Assembly: GCA_965207585.1 (NCBI GenBank)
Contig: CBDBMT010000003.1
Location: 1,178,001 to 1,242,000, forward strand
Origin: Bin87 sp965207585
GTDB lineage: Bacteria; Chloroflexota; Dehalococcoidia; Lucifugimonadales; UBA3495
Direction: 5' to 3'
Length of the DNA: 64,000 nt
The position numbers and the translations under genes were made by a program. Below the pieces are notes generated by a model that worked only from the letters and a program-made list of their open reading frames with translations, did no database searches and had not been told where the DNA came from. Positions 55,011 through 63,739 of this stretch are shown here, piece after piece (position 1 is the stretch's first letter; the number at the start of each line of letters is the position of its first letter).

Positions 55011-56683
55011 CGCTTCGGGACGTTCTGGTGGGCCTGGGCGTACCGAATTGCGAACTTTTCGGTGGGAGATTTCCCTTTAGTTCCGCCAAGATGAAAGGTT
55101 CGATTCAAGTCTGGTGGGCCGGACTGGACAAAATCAAGAACCGAGGCCGATTCCGACGTCACCCCGTCCTGGGGCATGGGGATGGTGTACGTCAGAACCG
55201 CCTCGTCCTCCACGATCTCGATGCCCTGCACGAAGTTCCGTATCAGAGCCTTGCGCTCCGGGAACGTCCCCTCCTGGAAGAGTGCGCGGAAGTCCGCCAC
55301 GTACCCCTTGATCTCCTTTGACGTGGGCAACTCCGCCCGCCGCTGCTCCAACTGGAACTCGGCCTCCTCCCGCGCCGCCACCAACTGGTCCTGGCGGCTC
55401 TTCAGGGACAGGATGCGGGGCGACAGGACCTCGATGGGCAACTGCTGGGTCTCCAACGCCTGGTAGAGGTTCTCCAACCGGGTCTCCACGTCGGACAGCT
55501 CGCTGTTGATGGCGGTCAGCCTGCCGTTGACCTCGCCGGCCAAAGCATCAATCTCCTCGGCCACCAACGTCACCAGTTCGGTGATGGTCTCCTCGGTGAG
55601 AATCCGCTCCCTGACCTTCTCGATCACCAGGTCCTCCAGCCTGGCGGAGTTCAAATAGCGGCCTGTGCAACTTCCCTTCCCTTCTCGCAGCAGGCTGGCG
55701 CAGACGTAGTAGGCGAACTGGCCGCTTTTGGCGCCTTGGGCGGAGTAGGACTTGCCGCACACCCCGCAGCGCAGGAGACCACTCAGCAGGTACTGGCTCC
55801 CGACACGGCCGGGCCGCTGCACCGTGGGCGCCCGCTCGTGCAACCCCTGCTGCACCGCGTCAAACATCTTCCTGGAAACCAGGGCGGGCCAGGCGTTCTC
55901 CACCCTCACCGGCTCTCCCGCCTTCTCGTCCTTGCGCTTGACGCCCCAAACCGCCGTCCCGGTGTAGGCTTCGTTGGTCAGCAGGTAGTGGATGACGTTC
56001 TTCTGCCAGCGCTTGCCCTTGTTGGTGATGCCCCGGCGGTTCAGCTCCTTGCAGATTTCCGCCAGCCCGTTGCCCCTACGGGAACTCTCGAATATCTCCC
56101 TAACGATGGGCGCGGTCACGGGATCGACCTCCAGCGTGGGGCGGTCCTTCACCCCGTCGCTGACCTTGACGCGGGTGTAGCCGAAGGGAGCCCTGGAGCC
56201 CAGGAAGAAGCCCCGGGACGCGGCCTCCCGCATTCCCCGCGTCACTTCTTGCCCTAGATTCTCGCTGTAATATTCGTCCACCGACTCGATGATGCCCTCA
56301 AGGAGCCGGCCGGTGGCGTTGTCCTCGGCCTGCTCGGTGATGGACACCACGCGGATGCCCTTGCGCCGCAACTGGGCTTTGAAGGCCACGGCGTGCTCCC
56401 GCTTGCGGGTGAACCGGCTGAATTTCCAGACGAGAATGACCTGGAAAGGGGCCTTGGGCTTGGAGCCCTCGTCGATCATCTCCCGGAACTGGGGCCGGTC
56501 GGCGATCCTGCCGCTTTCGGCCTCGTCCACGTACTCCCGGGCCACGGAGTAGCCGTTGCTCTTGGCGTAATCCCTTAGCGCCCGAAGCTGGGCGGCCACG
56601 GACAAGTCCACGTCCTGGCGGTCGCTGGAGACCCGGGCGTAGAGGACCGCCGGGGTCAGGGGTACAAACTCGCGCTTTTTCAT
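54977..56683 (-). CDS. Large serine recombinase
   Basis: 568 residues. The N-terminal resolvase domain has the catalytic Ser in YARVSSDRQ, the Arg-rich KFSRFTRKREH and later EDNATGRLLEGIIESVDEYYSENL. The recombinase domain follows (REAASRGFFLGSRAPFGYTRVKV), then a zinc ribbon with CGVCGKSY and two later Cys, a long coiled coil at about 390-475 and a C-terminal sheet region. The last 11 or so codons are encoded by the right end of the IS4-type element, so the natural C-terminus was replaced by the insertion. The core is intact and possibly active. It is preceded by an RHH regulator gene 38 bp upstream in the same unit. Confidence 0.93.
   Translation of the reverse strand: MKKREFVPLTPAVLYARVSSDRQDVDLSVAAQLRALRDYAKSNGYSVAREYVDEAESGRIADRPQFREMIDEGSKPKAPFQVILVWKFSRFTRKREHAVAFKAQLRRKGIRVVSITEQAEDNATGRLLEGIIESVDEYYSENLGQEVTRGMREAASRGFFLGSRAPFGYTRVKVSDGVKDRPTLEVDPVTAPIVREIFESSRRGNGLAEICKELNRRGITNKGKRWQKNVIHYLLTNEAYTGTAVWGVKRKDEKAGEPVRVENAWPALVSRKMFDAVQQGLHERAPTVQRPGRVGSQYLLSGLLRCGVCGKSYSAQGAKSGQFAYYVCASLLREGKGSCTGRYLNSARLEDLVIEKVRERILTEETITELVTLVAEEIDALAGEVNGRLTAINSELSDVETRLENLYQALETQQLPIEVLSPRILSLKSRQDQLVAAREEAEFQLEQRRAELPTSKEIKGYVADFRALFQEGTFPERKALIRNFVQGIEIVEDEAVLTYTIPMPQDGVTSESASVLDFVQSGPPDLNRTFHLGGTKGKSPTEKFAIRYAQAHQNVPKRDMSHPESGVV
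55026..55068 (+). repeat. Direct repeat, right copy (partner 48381-48423)
   Basis: Lies within the 3' coding part of the serine recombinase, 16 bp from the IS right end. See the left copy for identity. Confidence 0.75.
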
Positions 56684-56721
56684 CTTGCCTTCCTTGCTGC
56701 CTCCGTTTCATCCGTCTCCGC

Positions 56722-56913
56722 CTACCGGGAACGCCGCCGCATCCGCTCCTTCGCTCGCCACTCCCGCTCCTCCATGTACAGGCGGATGGCCTCCCGCAGA
56801 AGCTCGCTCACGGTGCGCTCCTCCTCCTTCGCCACCTGGCGCAGGCGCTGGGCCTGCGGCGGGGGCAACGAGAACGTGACGGTCTCGGTGTTCCTGGATA
56901 TTGTCGGGGCCAT
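56722..56913 (-). CDS. Ribbon-helix-helix (CopG/Arc-type) regulator
   Basis: 63 residues. The strand TETVTFSLPP is followed by helix AQRLRQVAKEEE and helix TVSELLREAIRLYMEERE, the RHH pattern. AAGGAG lies five bases before the ATG. Located upstream of the recombinase in the same direction, so it probably represses this unit from the promoter at 56934. Confidence 0.88.
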   Translation of the reverse strand: MAPTISRNTETVTFSLPPPQAQRLRQVAKEEERTVSELLREAIRLYMEEREWRAKERMRRRSR

Positions 56914-56933
56914 GAGCGCTCCTTGCGCTGACT

Positions 56934-56942
56934 ATTATACCA
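56934..56942 (-). promoter_or_regulatory. Extended -10 promoter of the RHH-recombinase unit
   Basis: TGGTATAAT on the minus strand, 21 nt before the RHH ATG. No clear -35. The best match in the window to the extended -10 form. Confidence 0.6.
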
Positions 56943-57401
56943 CGTTGTCTTACACTCTAACAGTGGGAAACCGGCCTTTGGCCCTCCGGCAACGGCGCCG
57001 GGCGTTGGCGCCCTCCGGGTCCGTGGTTTGCAACATTTCGCAACCTTGCCACCTGTTGCACACAGACATGGGAAGGGTAACCGCTTCCCTTTTGGGCACC
57101 GGTGGAAACCACCGGAACGGCTCCGCCGGCACTTTGGGACACGGTTCCCGGCATCTTTGCCCCTATCGGACAGACCCCGTGGCCTAGCGGTCGTTGTCGC
57201 ATTCGTACCTGAATGGCGTACCTGTCGGATGGCCTTTGGCGTCTTTGCGCTGAGAGTCTGACGTGTCGACTCTGCAACATATTGCAGTGGCGGGGACGTA
57301 ACGGGACAGGGTTGCGGCAAGTTGCGGCAAAATTGTCCATTCGGGGCTGGTGAAGGCCCCCTATTGGAAAGGTCCGGCGCAGGAAAGTTGTACTTTGGGC
57401 A
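56943..57401. other. Intergenic region with repeated TTGC(A/G) words
   Basis: No gene is seen. It holds many short words of the form TTGCAAC/GTTGC: an inverted repeat CTGCAA-CATA-TTGCAG (57272-57287), a perfect tandem 10-bp repeat GTTGCGGCAA (57311-57330), and separate copies near 57027-57062. This could be an operator or origin region for the recombinase and replication-relaxation genes on either side. Confidence 0.45.
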
Positions 57402-59417
57402 TCAGTACAATCCGGCCAGCGGCGCCCGGTCCAGGGAGTGCGGCGGTGGCAGTATCCACGCCTCGCCCAGGATGCCGTGTTCGCCCAGGGCCTCCGCGTT
57501 GGCGGTGATGACGTCAAGACCCTCCATGCCGTCGGCCACGTCCAAGAAGGCGGTCTCGTTCTCGGCAGTCTCGAACACGAACAGCACCCCGGGCGTGCGG
57601 CCTCCGTGGTCCCGCTCCGCCCAGCCCGAGGCGAAGTAGCGGCGATAGGACGCAAGGCGCTGGGGGATGCGCTTGGGCGTGGTGGCCCTTCGCTCGAACT
57701 CCAGCAGGAAGGGATGCCATTTGCCTTTATATTCCAGGGTGAACGATGCGTCGGGATGGATCGCGTAGTTGGTGCGATTGCAGCGGTAGCCGATGCTGGA
57801 GCGGTGGGTGGGCAGCAGGTCGAACAGGTCGTGGTCATCGGAACGGGACACCTCGGCGGTCAGGGATGCGGCGAAGTCGGTTACACCGCTGTGGTGGTGT
57901 GGCTGGGAGGCCAGGGCGCGCAGGGCGGTGCCGGCATAGACCTTGGGGTCGGAAATAGCGGGCTGGGCAGTCCAGCGGTCCAGGGTGAGGCCCACGGCGG
58001 CCCGGTCCCGTCGGGCCAGGCAGGTCAGCCCCCGGTCGGTGAGCATGAGCCGGGAATCGTCCTCCTGCACCAGGTCACGTTCACGGAAGGAACGGAGAAT
58101 CTGGTTGACCCGGCGGAGGGTCACGCCGCCCATCAGCCCGGCCAGCTGCTCCCGGCTGCACAGGGGCCAGGCGGCCAGTAGGTCCAGTACGTCCTTCTCA
58201 GCCCGGGACAGTTGGATTGCCAGGGCCGACGCCAGCTGCTGAGCAGGCTCCGGCATGGCGGCCCGGACGTTGGTGGAGTAGAGGTTGTCGGCGTCAGGCC
58301 TGGGGTCGTCGCCCCGGGACCCGTGGGCCGATTCCAGAAGGCCGTCAGCCCAGGGCAGGATGGCCGCCAGGCTGGTTTCGGGGGAGATTTCCACCGGAGG
58401 GTTCAAGCCCAGGCCATAGCCGCACTGCTGCCAGACCACTCCCGTGTGGTCTCCGGCCAGCAGTTCCCCCTCCGTGGCGACGAAGGTCCGGCGGCGCTCC
58501 GACGGGTCGCCCAGCGCGCGAATCGCCCGGCGGGTGGCCTGGTCGGCCTGGGTAACTACCAAGGTGAGAAAGGGCCTCTGGTTGCTGCGCAGATGCTCGA
58601 TGCTGCGTAGCCGGTAGCGCAGGTTGGACGTGGGCAGCATCGGTCCCTGGCGGATGATACCGATGGTGAGACCCCCGGACAGCGTGACCAGCAGGTCGTA
58701 GGGGCCGCGGCGGTGGTGGTCCACCCGCACCTCCTCCTGTCTCGGGTCGGCGTCGGCGATCATGGCGGCCACGCGGTAGAGCACGGCCACGGCGTCCAGC
58801 CGCTCCGCCAGCAGCCGGAACCACTGCCGGGACAGCGGGTAGGCCGTCAGCATGTGCCGGCGGCCCCGGGTGGCGGCGCCGGCGGCCGTGACACCTTTAT
58901 CCGTGGGAAAGTACCGGCGCTGGGGGCGGGACCCCAGCGCGCCCAGGTGGTGGGACACGGTGTCCACCAGGCCGCGCTTGACCAGCTTGTCCAGCCGTTC
59001 GCGGAGGGTGGACGCGGGAAGCCGTCCGAAGCGGGAGAGTTCATCCACGGTGGCCAGGGGCGCGGCGCACAGCAGCAGCAGCGCGTCCTCCAGGCCCCGG
59101 CGCAGGTAGCGCAGGGCCGGGTCGGGACGCAGCCCCTCCAGGTCGATGATGAGCTCCAGCGTGGCCGCCTCGATTGCCTGCGTGCTCTGGCCCACGGTGT
59201 CCAGGACGGCGGCGGGCACGGCGCGTCCGCCGTGGCCCCGTTCCAGGTAGCGCCACAGGGTGTGGCGGGACATCCCCAGGCTCTCGGCGGTCTGCTTCTG
59301 CCCGTGCCTGCGCTGGTGGGCCTGCACGTATTCGCGGATGGCGTCTTCGAGAGCCTCCCGGCTTTCCGTCGCTGAGTGTTTGGCCGTTGCCGGCGTTGCC
59401 GGCTGACTTTTCGCCAA
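57402..59417 (-). CDS. Replication-relaxation-like protein with Fis-type HTH
   Basis: 671 residues. TTG 59417 is supported by AGGAGG seven bases ahead. Near the N-terminus is a Fis-like helix-turn-helix (QTAESLGMSRHTLWRYL, about 43-59). Two further winged-helix regions are visible, at about 130-160 (LSRFGRLPASTLRERLDKLVKRGLV) and 430-475 (REQLAGLMGGVTLRRVNQILRSF, then LMLTDRGLTCLARRD). The C-terminal part (FTLEYKGKWHPFLLEFERRAT followed by a Tyr-rich helix) looks like the nuclease-like end of Replic_Relax proteins. That family is linked to plasmids and integrative elements. Function in initiation or transfer is inferred. Confidence 0.75.
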   Translation of the reverse strand: MAKSQPATPATAKHSATESREALEDAIREYVQAHQRRHGQKQTAESLGMSRHTLWRYLERGHGGRAVPAAVLDTVGQSTQAIEAATLELIIDLEGLRPDPALRYLRRGLEDALLLLCAAPLATVDELSRFGRLPASTLRERLDKLVKRGLVDTVSHHLGALGSRPQRRYFPTDKGVTAAGAATRGRRHMLTAYPLSRQWFRLLAERLDAVAVLYRVAAMIADADPRQEEVRVDHHRRGPYDLLVTLSGGLTIGIIRQGPMLPTSNLRYRLRSIEHLRSNQRPFLTLVVTQADQATRRAIRALGDPSERRRTFVATEGELLAGDHTGVVWQQCGYGLGLNPPVEISPETSLAAILPWADGLLESAHGSRGDDPRPDADNLYSTNVRAAMPEPAQQLASALAIQLSRAEKDVLDLLAAWPLCSREQLAGLMGGVTLRRVNQILRSFRERDLVQEDDSRLMLTDRGLTCLARRDRAAVGLTLDRWTAQPAISDPKVYAGTALRALASQPHHHSGVTDFAASLTAEVSRSDDHDLFDLLPTHRSSIGYRCNRTNYAIHPDASFTLEYKGKWHPFLLEFERRATTPKRIPQRLASYRRYFASGWAERDHGGRTPGVLFVFETAENETAFLDVADGMEGLDVITANAEALGEHGILGEAWILPPPHSLDRAPLAGLY

Positions 59418-59891
59418 GGTGATTCCTCCTGAGGTTGGGGACTAACATTCCATCGTCCAGGAGAAATCGCTGGCACATGATGCCCTCCAAGGCATGAAAT
59501 TCGAGCGGGTCTTGTGGTGGGGGCCGACTGCCTTTGAGCTGATCGGTGAACTCCCGGTGCGTCGTGCCCACTGGCCTGCTCACAGGGAGGGCCAGTTCAC
59601 CGTTGCCGATGAAGGGCAGCCGCATCAGGGGCGTCCAAGATTGGGGCGCGTCAAAAGACCATGGAGTTAGCGTAACACGCGAAAACGGCTGTCGTCAGTG
59701 GGCAGTTGTCAGTGATGGCGACCCGGACCGGCGGGGGCCTCATATTGATCCGCCTTCACGTTTTTGTGAGCGGGCCGAGGATTGCACCCTGGTGAACAAT
59801 ACCGAGGTGTAAGTCCCGTTCCGCAAGTGAGCCATCGGCCATCGCCAACGACGGTCAGGTGCGAAATGACCACCTCCGACGCCACCGCTAG
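59418..59891. other. Region upstream of the replication-relaxation gene, no confident gene
   Basis: On the minus strand 59430-59625 there is an open stretch (MRLPFIGNGELALPVSRPVG...) of about 65 codons with protein-like composition but no recognisable family or start signal. The rest shows nothing. Confidence 0.4.
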
Positions 59892-60407
59892 GACATCCCA
59901 TGCCCGGGCCGCTTCCGCCTGCCGGACCTCCCCGAACGCGAGCCCGACGACCTGACATCCCCCGAGCACCTCAGCGAGATCGGCCTGCACCACCACATGA
60001 AGCAGTTCCTGGGCAACCCAGAAACCACCATCGTGTCCGTTGAGAAGTACCTCACCGACCGGCTCGGCGTCGGGATGGAGTATCCCGACCTGCTGGTGGC
60101 CTTCGGCGTGGACCCTATGCTGTACCAGGAGACCAATCGGTACGTTGTCTCCCAACAGGGGAAACCGCCGGACCGGGTCCTGGAGATAGCGTCGAAGGGC
60201 ACCGGCCACGTCGACGCGGGGGAGAAGCGGGAGTTCTGCGGGAGTCTGGGGATACCCGAGTACTGGCGATTTGACTCCACCGGGGAGCTCCACCGGGCCA
60301 GGCTGGTCAGGGACCGATTGGTGCAGGGACTCATCAACCCATCGACATCGCCGAGCCGGTTACCGCCACCTTCATCTCTTCGGTGGATTCGGGGTGAGGC
60401 TGCATAG
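59892..60407 (+). pseudogene. Uma2 family relic
   Basis: The reading RFRLPDLPEREPDDL, then KQFLGNPETTIVSVEKYLTD, then PDLLVAFGVDPMLYQETNRYVVSQQGKPPDRVLEIASKGTG and EYWRFDSTGE match Uma2 proteins. It has no start codon in frame before the conserved N-terminus: a TAG lies at 59889, an ATG at about 59860 is in another frame, and the first in-frame ATG (59997) removes conserved sequence. The C-terminus is also short and off-family after about 60330. Probably a decayed copy. Confidence 0.7.
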
Positions 60408-60457
60408 TATCATAGTGCCCGAGACAGATGGTCAATGCCAATGAAGGAGTATTTCTC

Positions 60458-60928
60458 ATGCCAGAAGTGGAGAACAGGTTGAAGGAGTTGGGCTATGAAC
60501 TCCCACCGCCCCGGCGCACCCAGCGGGGCAACTACATCCCCGCCGTGCGCACCGGCAGCCTGGTGAGTCTGTCGGGCACAGGCCCTGATCTGCCCGACGG
60601 CGCCCCGCTCCACGTGGGGAAGCTGGGGTCAGACCTGACCATAGATCAGGGATGCGACTGCGCGCGCCTGGCGATGCTGCACCTGCTGACCAACCTGAAA
60701 GAGGAGATAGGAGACCTGGATAAGCTGAAGCGGGTGGTCAAGCTACTGTGCATGATCAACGCCGACCCCGGCTTCCGCGACATCCCTAGGGTCGCCAACG
60801 GCGCGTCAGACCTGCTGATCAGCCTGTACGGGGAGCGGGGCCGCCACGCCCGTTCCGCAGCGGGCATGTCCACCCTGCCCGGAGATATGCCGGTGGAGAT
60901 AGAAATGGTTGTAGAGGTGGAGCGCTAG
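60458..60928 (+). CDS. RidA/YjgF family protein
   Basis: ATG 60458 with AAGGAG eight bases ahead. 156 residues, with N-terminal VENRLKELGYELPPP and NYIPAVRTGSLVSLSGTGPD, then LHVGKLGSDLTIDQGCDCARLAMLHLL and final GDMPVEIEMVVEVE. This is the YjgF-like subgroup with the longer N-terminus (RidA-like, PF14588 type). Members deaminate reactive enamines or imines; the conserved Arg of active RidA is not clearly placed, so catalysis is uncertain. Confidence 0.88.
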   Translation: MPEVENRLKELGYELPPPRRTQRGNYIPAVRTGSLVSLSGTGPDLPDGAPLHVGKLGSDLTIDQGCDCARLAMLHLLTNLKEEIGDLDKLKRVVKLLCMINADPGFRDIPRVANGASDLLISLYGERGRHARSAAGMSTLPGDMPVEIEMVVEVER

Positions 60929-61313
60929 CAATCGGTCAAACCTGACTTTGGCGACGGACCAGGATCCCGGCTTAGGATGGTATGTCGGCGCCGGTTTGTG
61001 TTGCCGTGAAGCGTCGTTTGGACCGCGCATGGAGGAGTCCGGTTCGGGTTGCGACGGAAGAAACGCTCTCAAGCCGTGGCAGAAGCAGCAGTGGCGCATT
61101 CCAGGGTGATCGCCGGCTTCGTGGATCACATGGAGTACGTCAGGCGCCCACGGCTCAGATTGAGCGCAGACCATTTTGCGCTTGTGTCCGCTGGAATATC
61201 CCGTACGACTGCTGTCATACCGGCGTTATGATCGCTTGGCCCTATGATAACGCACCGGATTCCCGCGATCACCCTGGCAACGCCGCCGCCGAACGTGGAG
61301 TAGGGGGTACCCT
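60929..61313. other. Intergenic region before the permease gene
   Basis: No gene is supported. Two TATGAT boxes (61227-61232 and 61243-61248) could be -10 elements for the permease, 66-87 nt upstream, without convincing -35 boxes. Confidence 0.4.
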
Positions 61314-63035
61314 TTGGCCTCCCGAGAAAACATCGTCTACGAGCCGGATGAGCCTTGTCCCCCGCTGGTGTCCCTGGCCGTGGGGCTTCAGGGGGCCATG
61401 TTCATCCTGGTGCAGACTCCGCTGCTGGTGTCGGTCAGTCTGTTGGGAGACACGCATGGCGAGCGGTACCTGAGTTGGGCCATTTTCACCGCGCTGATAA
61501 TCAACGGGGGGGTTACCGCCGCGCAGTCGGGCGTCATCGGGAGGTTCGGCTCCGGCCACCTGTTCTTCACCGGCACGACGCCGGTCTACATCGCGGTCTG
61601 CCGGACAGCTCTGACCTATGGCGGGCCATCCCTGCTATCCGCCCTGGTTATCGTTTCCTCGCTGTTCCAGTTCCTGCTGGCGTCTTGGCTCCCCCTGCTG
61701 CGCCGGATTGTCACGCCCACGGTTTCCGGCACCGTGTTGATCCTGGTGGGGGCCATAACCATACCCATCGCCTTCGAGAGTGTTGCCGACGTCCCCGAGG
61801 GGGCCCCGGCAGCCGGGGGCGTGGCGGCGGCCGGCGCGACGCTGGCGGTCACCGCGGCCCTGGGACTGCGGGCCACCGGGAGACTGCGGCTGTGGTCGCC
61901 CCTGGTTGGAATCGCGGCAGGCTGCGTGGTGGCCGGCGGCCTGGGAATGTACGACCTTCAGGGTGTCATTGACGCGCCCTGGATTGGGGTTCCGCCGGGC
62001 GGCTGGCCGGGGATAGAGCTGACGCCCGGCGCGGAGTTCTGGGCGCTTCTGCCCATGTTCCTAGTGGTGTCCCTGATCAGCGCCCTCAAGACCATCGGCG
62101 GCGGCATCGCCCTGCAACAGGTCTCATGGCGCGGGGAGCGGGCCACCGATTTCCGCCGGGTTCAGGGCGCCATCAACGCCAACGGCGCGGGCAGTCTATT
62201 GAGCGGAATCGCCGGTACGCCGCCCGCGGGAGCCTATGAAGGCGCCACCGTGTCCATCGTCAGTTTCACTGGGGTCGCTGCCCGCAACGCCGGCTACGCC
62301 ATGGGAGCTATCCTGATTGCCCTGGCCTTTCTGCCCAAGGTGGCCGCTTTCCTGCTGGCCGTTCCCAATCCGGTCATAGGGATGTTCCTGATGATGATCA
62401 TGGGGCTGATTCTGGTGGAGGGTATGCGGACGGTCTTCCAGGACGGGATTGATTACCGGAAGGCGCTGGTGGTATCGGTGTCCCTCTCCGTTGGAATAGG
62501 CCTGGAGAGCCAGGACCTCTTCTCGGAACTGGTGGGCGGAGTGTGGGGCACTCTGCTGGGCAACGGACTGGCCAGCGGGACCCTGGCCGCCATCTTGATG
62601 ACAGCGTTCCTGGAACTGAGCAGCGCCCGGCGGCTACGCTTGGAGACGGAACTGGCTATGTCGGCTCTGCCCCGGATAGACGAGTTCCTCCGACGCGCCG
62701 CGGCCCGGGCCGGATGGGACGAGGCATCCGCCGACCGGCTTCGCTTCGTGGGCGAGGAAGTGCTTTCCAGCCTGTTGCAGGAACTCGAGGGCGACGGCCC
62801 CCGGCGCCTGGCCGTCCTGGCGCGCCCGTCCGCCGGGGTAGTGGAGATGGAATTCCTGGCGGCGCTGACGGACGAGAATCTGGAAGATCGGCTGGCCTAT
62901 ATGAACCGGCAATCCGAAGTCCCGGAGGAAACCGAAATATCCTTCCGCCTGCTGCGGCACTACGCCTCTTCGGTGCGCCACCGCAAATACCACGGCCTGG
63001 ACATCGTGACCGTGCGGGTGGAAGGCTCGCGTTAA
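61314..63035 (+). CDS. NCS2 (uracil/xanthine) permease with C-terminal regulatory domain
   Basis: 573 residues from TTG 61314 with AGGGGG six bases ahead. Residues 20-440 are a nucleobase:cation symporter-2 transporter with about twelve TM segments, including QTPLLVSVSLLG and the glycine-rich LSGIAGTPPAGAYEG region. After TM 12 (LASGTLAAILMTAFLELSS) comes a soluble domain of about 125 residues beginning ARRLRLETELAMSALPRIDEFLRRAAARAG, then ADRLRFVGEEVLSSLLQEL and HYASSVRHRKYHGLDIV. That order resembles the RsbW/HATPase_c_2 fold, but the N-box Asn is replaced by Ser, so ATP binding is doubtful. The transported base is unknown. Confidence 0.85.
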   Translation: MASRENIVYEPDEPCPPLVSLAVGLQGAMFILVQTPLLVSVSLLGDTHGERYLSWAIFTALIINGGVTAAQSGVIGRFGSGHLFFTGTTPVYIAVCRTALTYGGPSLLSALVIVSSLFQFLLASWLPLLRRIVTPTVSGTVLILVGAITIPIAFESVADVPEGAPAAGGVAAAGATLAVTAALGLRATGRLRLWSPLVGIAAGCVVAGGLGMYDLQGVIDAPWIGVPPGGWPGIELTPGAEFWALLPMFLVVSLISALKTIGGGIALQQVSWRGERATDFRRVQGAINANGAGSLLSGIAGTPPAGAYEGATVSIVSFTGVAARNAGYAMGAILIALAFLPKVAAFLLAVPNPVIGMFLMMIMGLILVEGMRTVFQDGIDYRKALVVSVSLSVGIGLESQDLFSELVGGVWGTLLGNGLASGTLAAILMTAFLELSSARRLRLETELAMSALPRIDEFLRRAAARAGWDEASADRLRFVGEEVLSSLLQELEGDGPRRLAVLARPSAGVVEMEFLAALTDENLEDRLAYMNRQSEVPEETEISFRLLRHYASSVRHRKYHGLDIVTVRVEGSR

Positions 63036-63093
63036 CCCCGCATTCTCAATATGTGCTGGCATTGCCCCACAGTGGCCTGCCAGGGCAATCGCG

Positions 63094-63270
63094 TCAAGTC
63101 AGGTGGGACGTCCCGTGGCTGACGCGCTCCACGATGCCGTCGACCAGCATGCCGGCCAGCCCCCGGTGGATGGCAACGTGGGCCTCCCCCGTGATCATCG
63201 CCAGTTCCGCCGTGTCCGCGAAGGGCAGCCGGCTCAGGTGGTGCAGCAGTTCCCGCTCGGAGACGCTCAT
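63094..63270 (-). pseudogene. Short HTH fragment of a replication-relaxation-type gene
   Basis: 58 codons starting MSVSERELLHHLSRLPFADTAELAMITGEA and ending in a winged-helix-like turn. It resembles the N-terminal HTH of Replic_Relax proteins. In the other minus frame the same sequence continues (RLPWQATVGQC), suggesting a frameshift near 63090. Too short for a complete protein. Confidence 0.5.
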
Positions 63271-63739
63271 GCAGCGAGCGTAGCAGACGGGAGGCACGGC
63301 GGTCAGCCGACAAGTGTCAGCAATAGGCGCGTGATCAGGGTGGCGGACCCTCGGAGAACATGTGCCAATGTTCATGAGCATTGACCCGCCCCGGCGGGCT
63401 TCCGCCTTGGTCAACAATCTCACGTCCCCGCTTCTCATCATGTCATCGCGTTTCATTTACAGGCCAATTCCGGCGTGTCATACGTGCCAGCGGCTTTTCC
63501 GCCCTCCGCCGCAGGGCCGGTGTCTCTCTCCGGAAAGGCCCAATTTCTGCAACGAAATGCAATCCAGCGGGCTTTTGGGGTCAGACAAGGCTGAGAAGGA
63601 GGAAATCCGCTGCATTCACATTTGTTTGTGGCTCCCTTACAGGAAACCCCGGAAACCGCTCTACCGGAAAGGTTGCACCTTGACCAGTCGCCCCAATGAC
63701 GGCCTTTCCCAGGCTTCCGGCGCCGGCGGCAGCCACGTG
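63271..63739. other. Region between the HTH fragment and the ISAs1 relic, no gene seen
   Basis: No supported frame on either strand. Probably decayed IS sequence. Confidence 0.4.

Noticed and set aside
55098..55125. GGTTCGATTC near the recombinase end as a tRNA 3' part (attachment site)
   Set aside because: The flanking bases do not pair as a T-stem and the sequence is coding for the recombinase.
59430..59625. Minus-strand 65-codon stretch with protein-like composition
   Set aside because: No start signal, no family and it runs into the next gene's frame; kept only as a note.
61049..61231. Small open frame before the permease
   Set aside because: No ribosome binding site, no family and composition like non-coding DNA.
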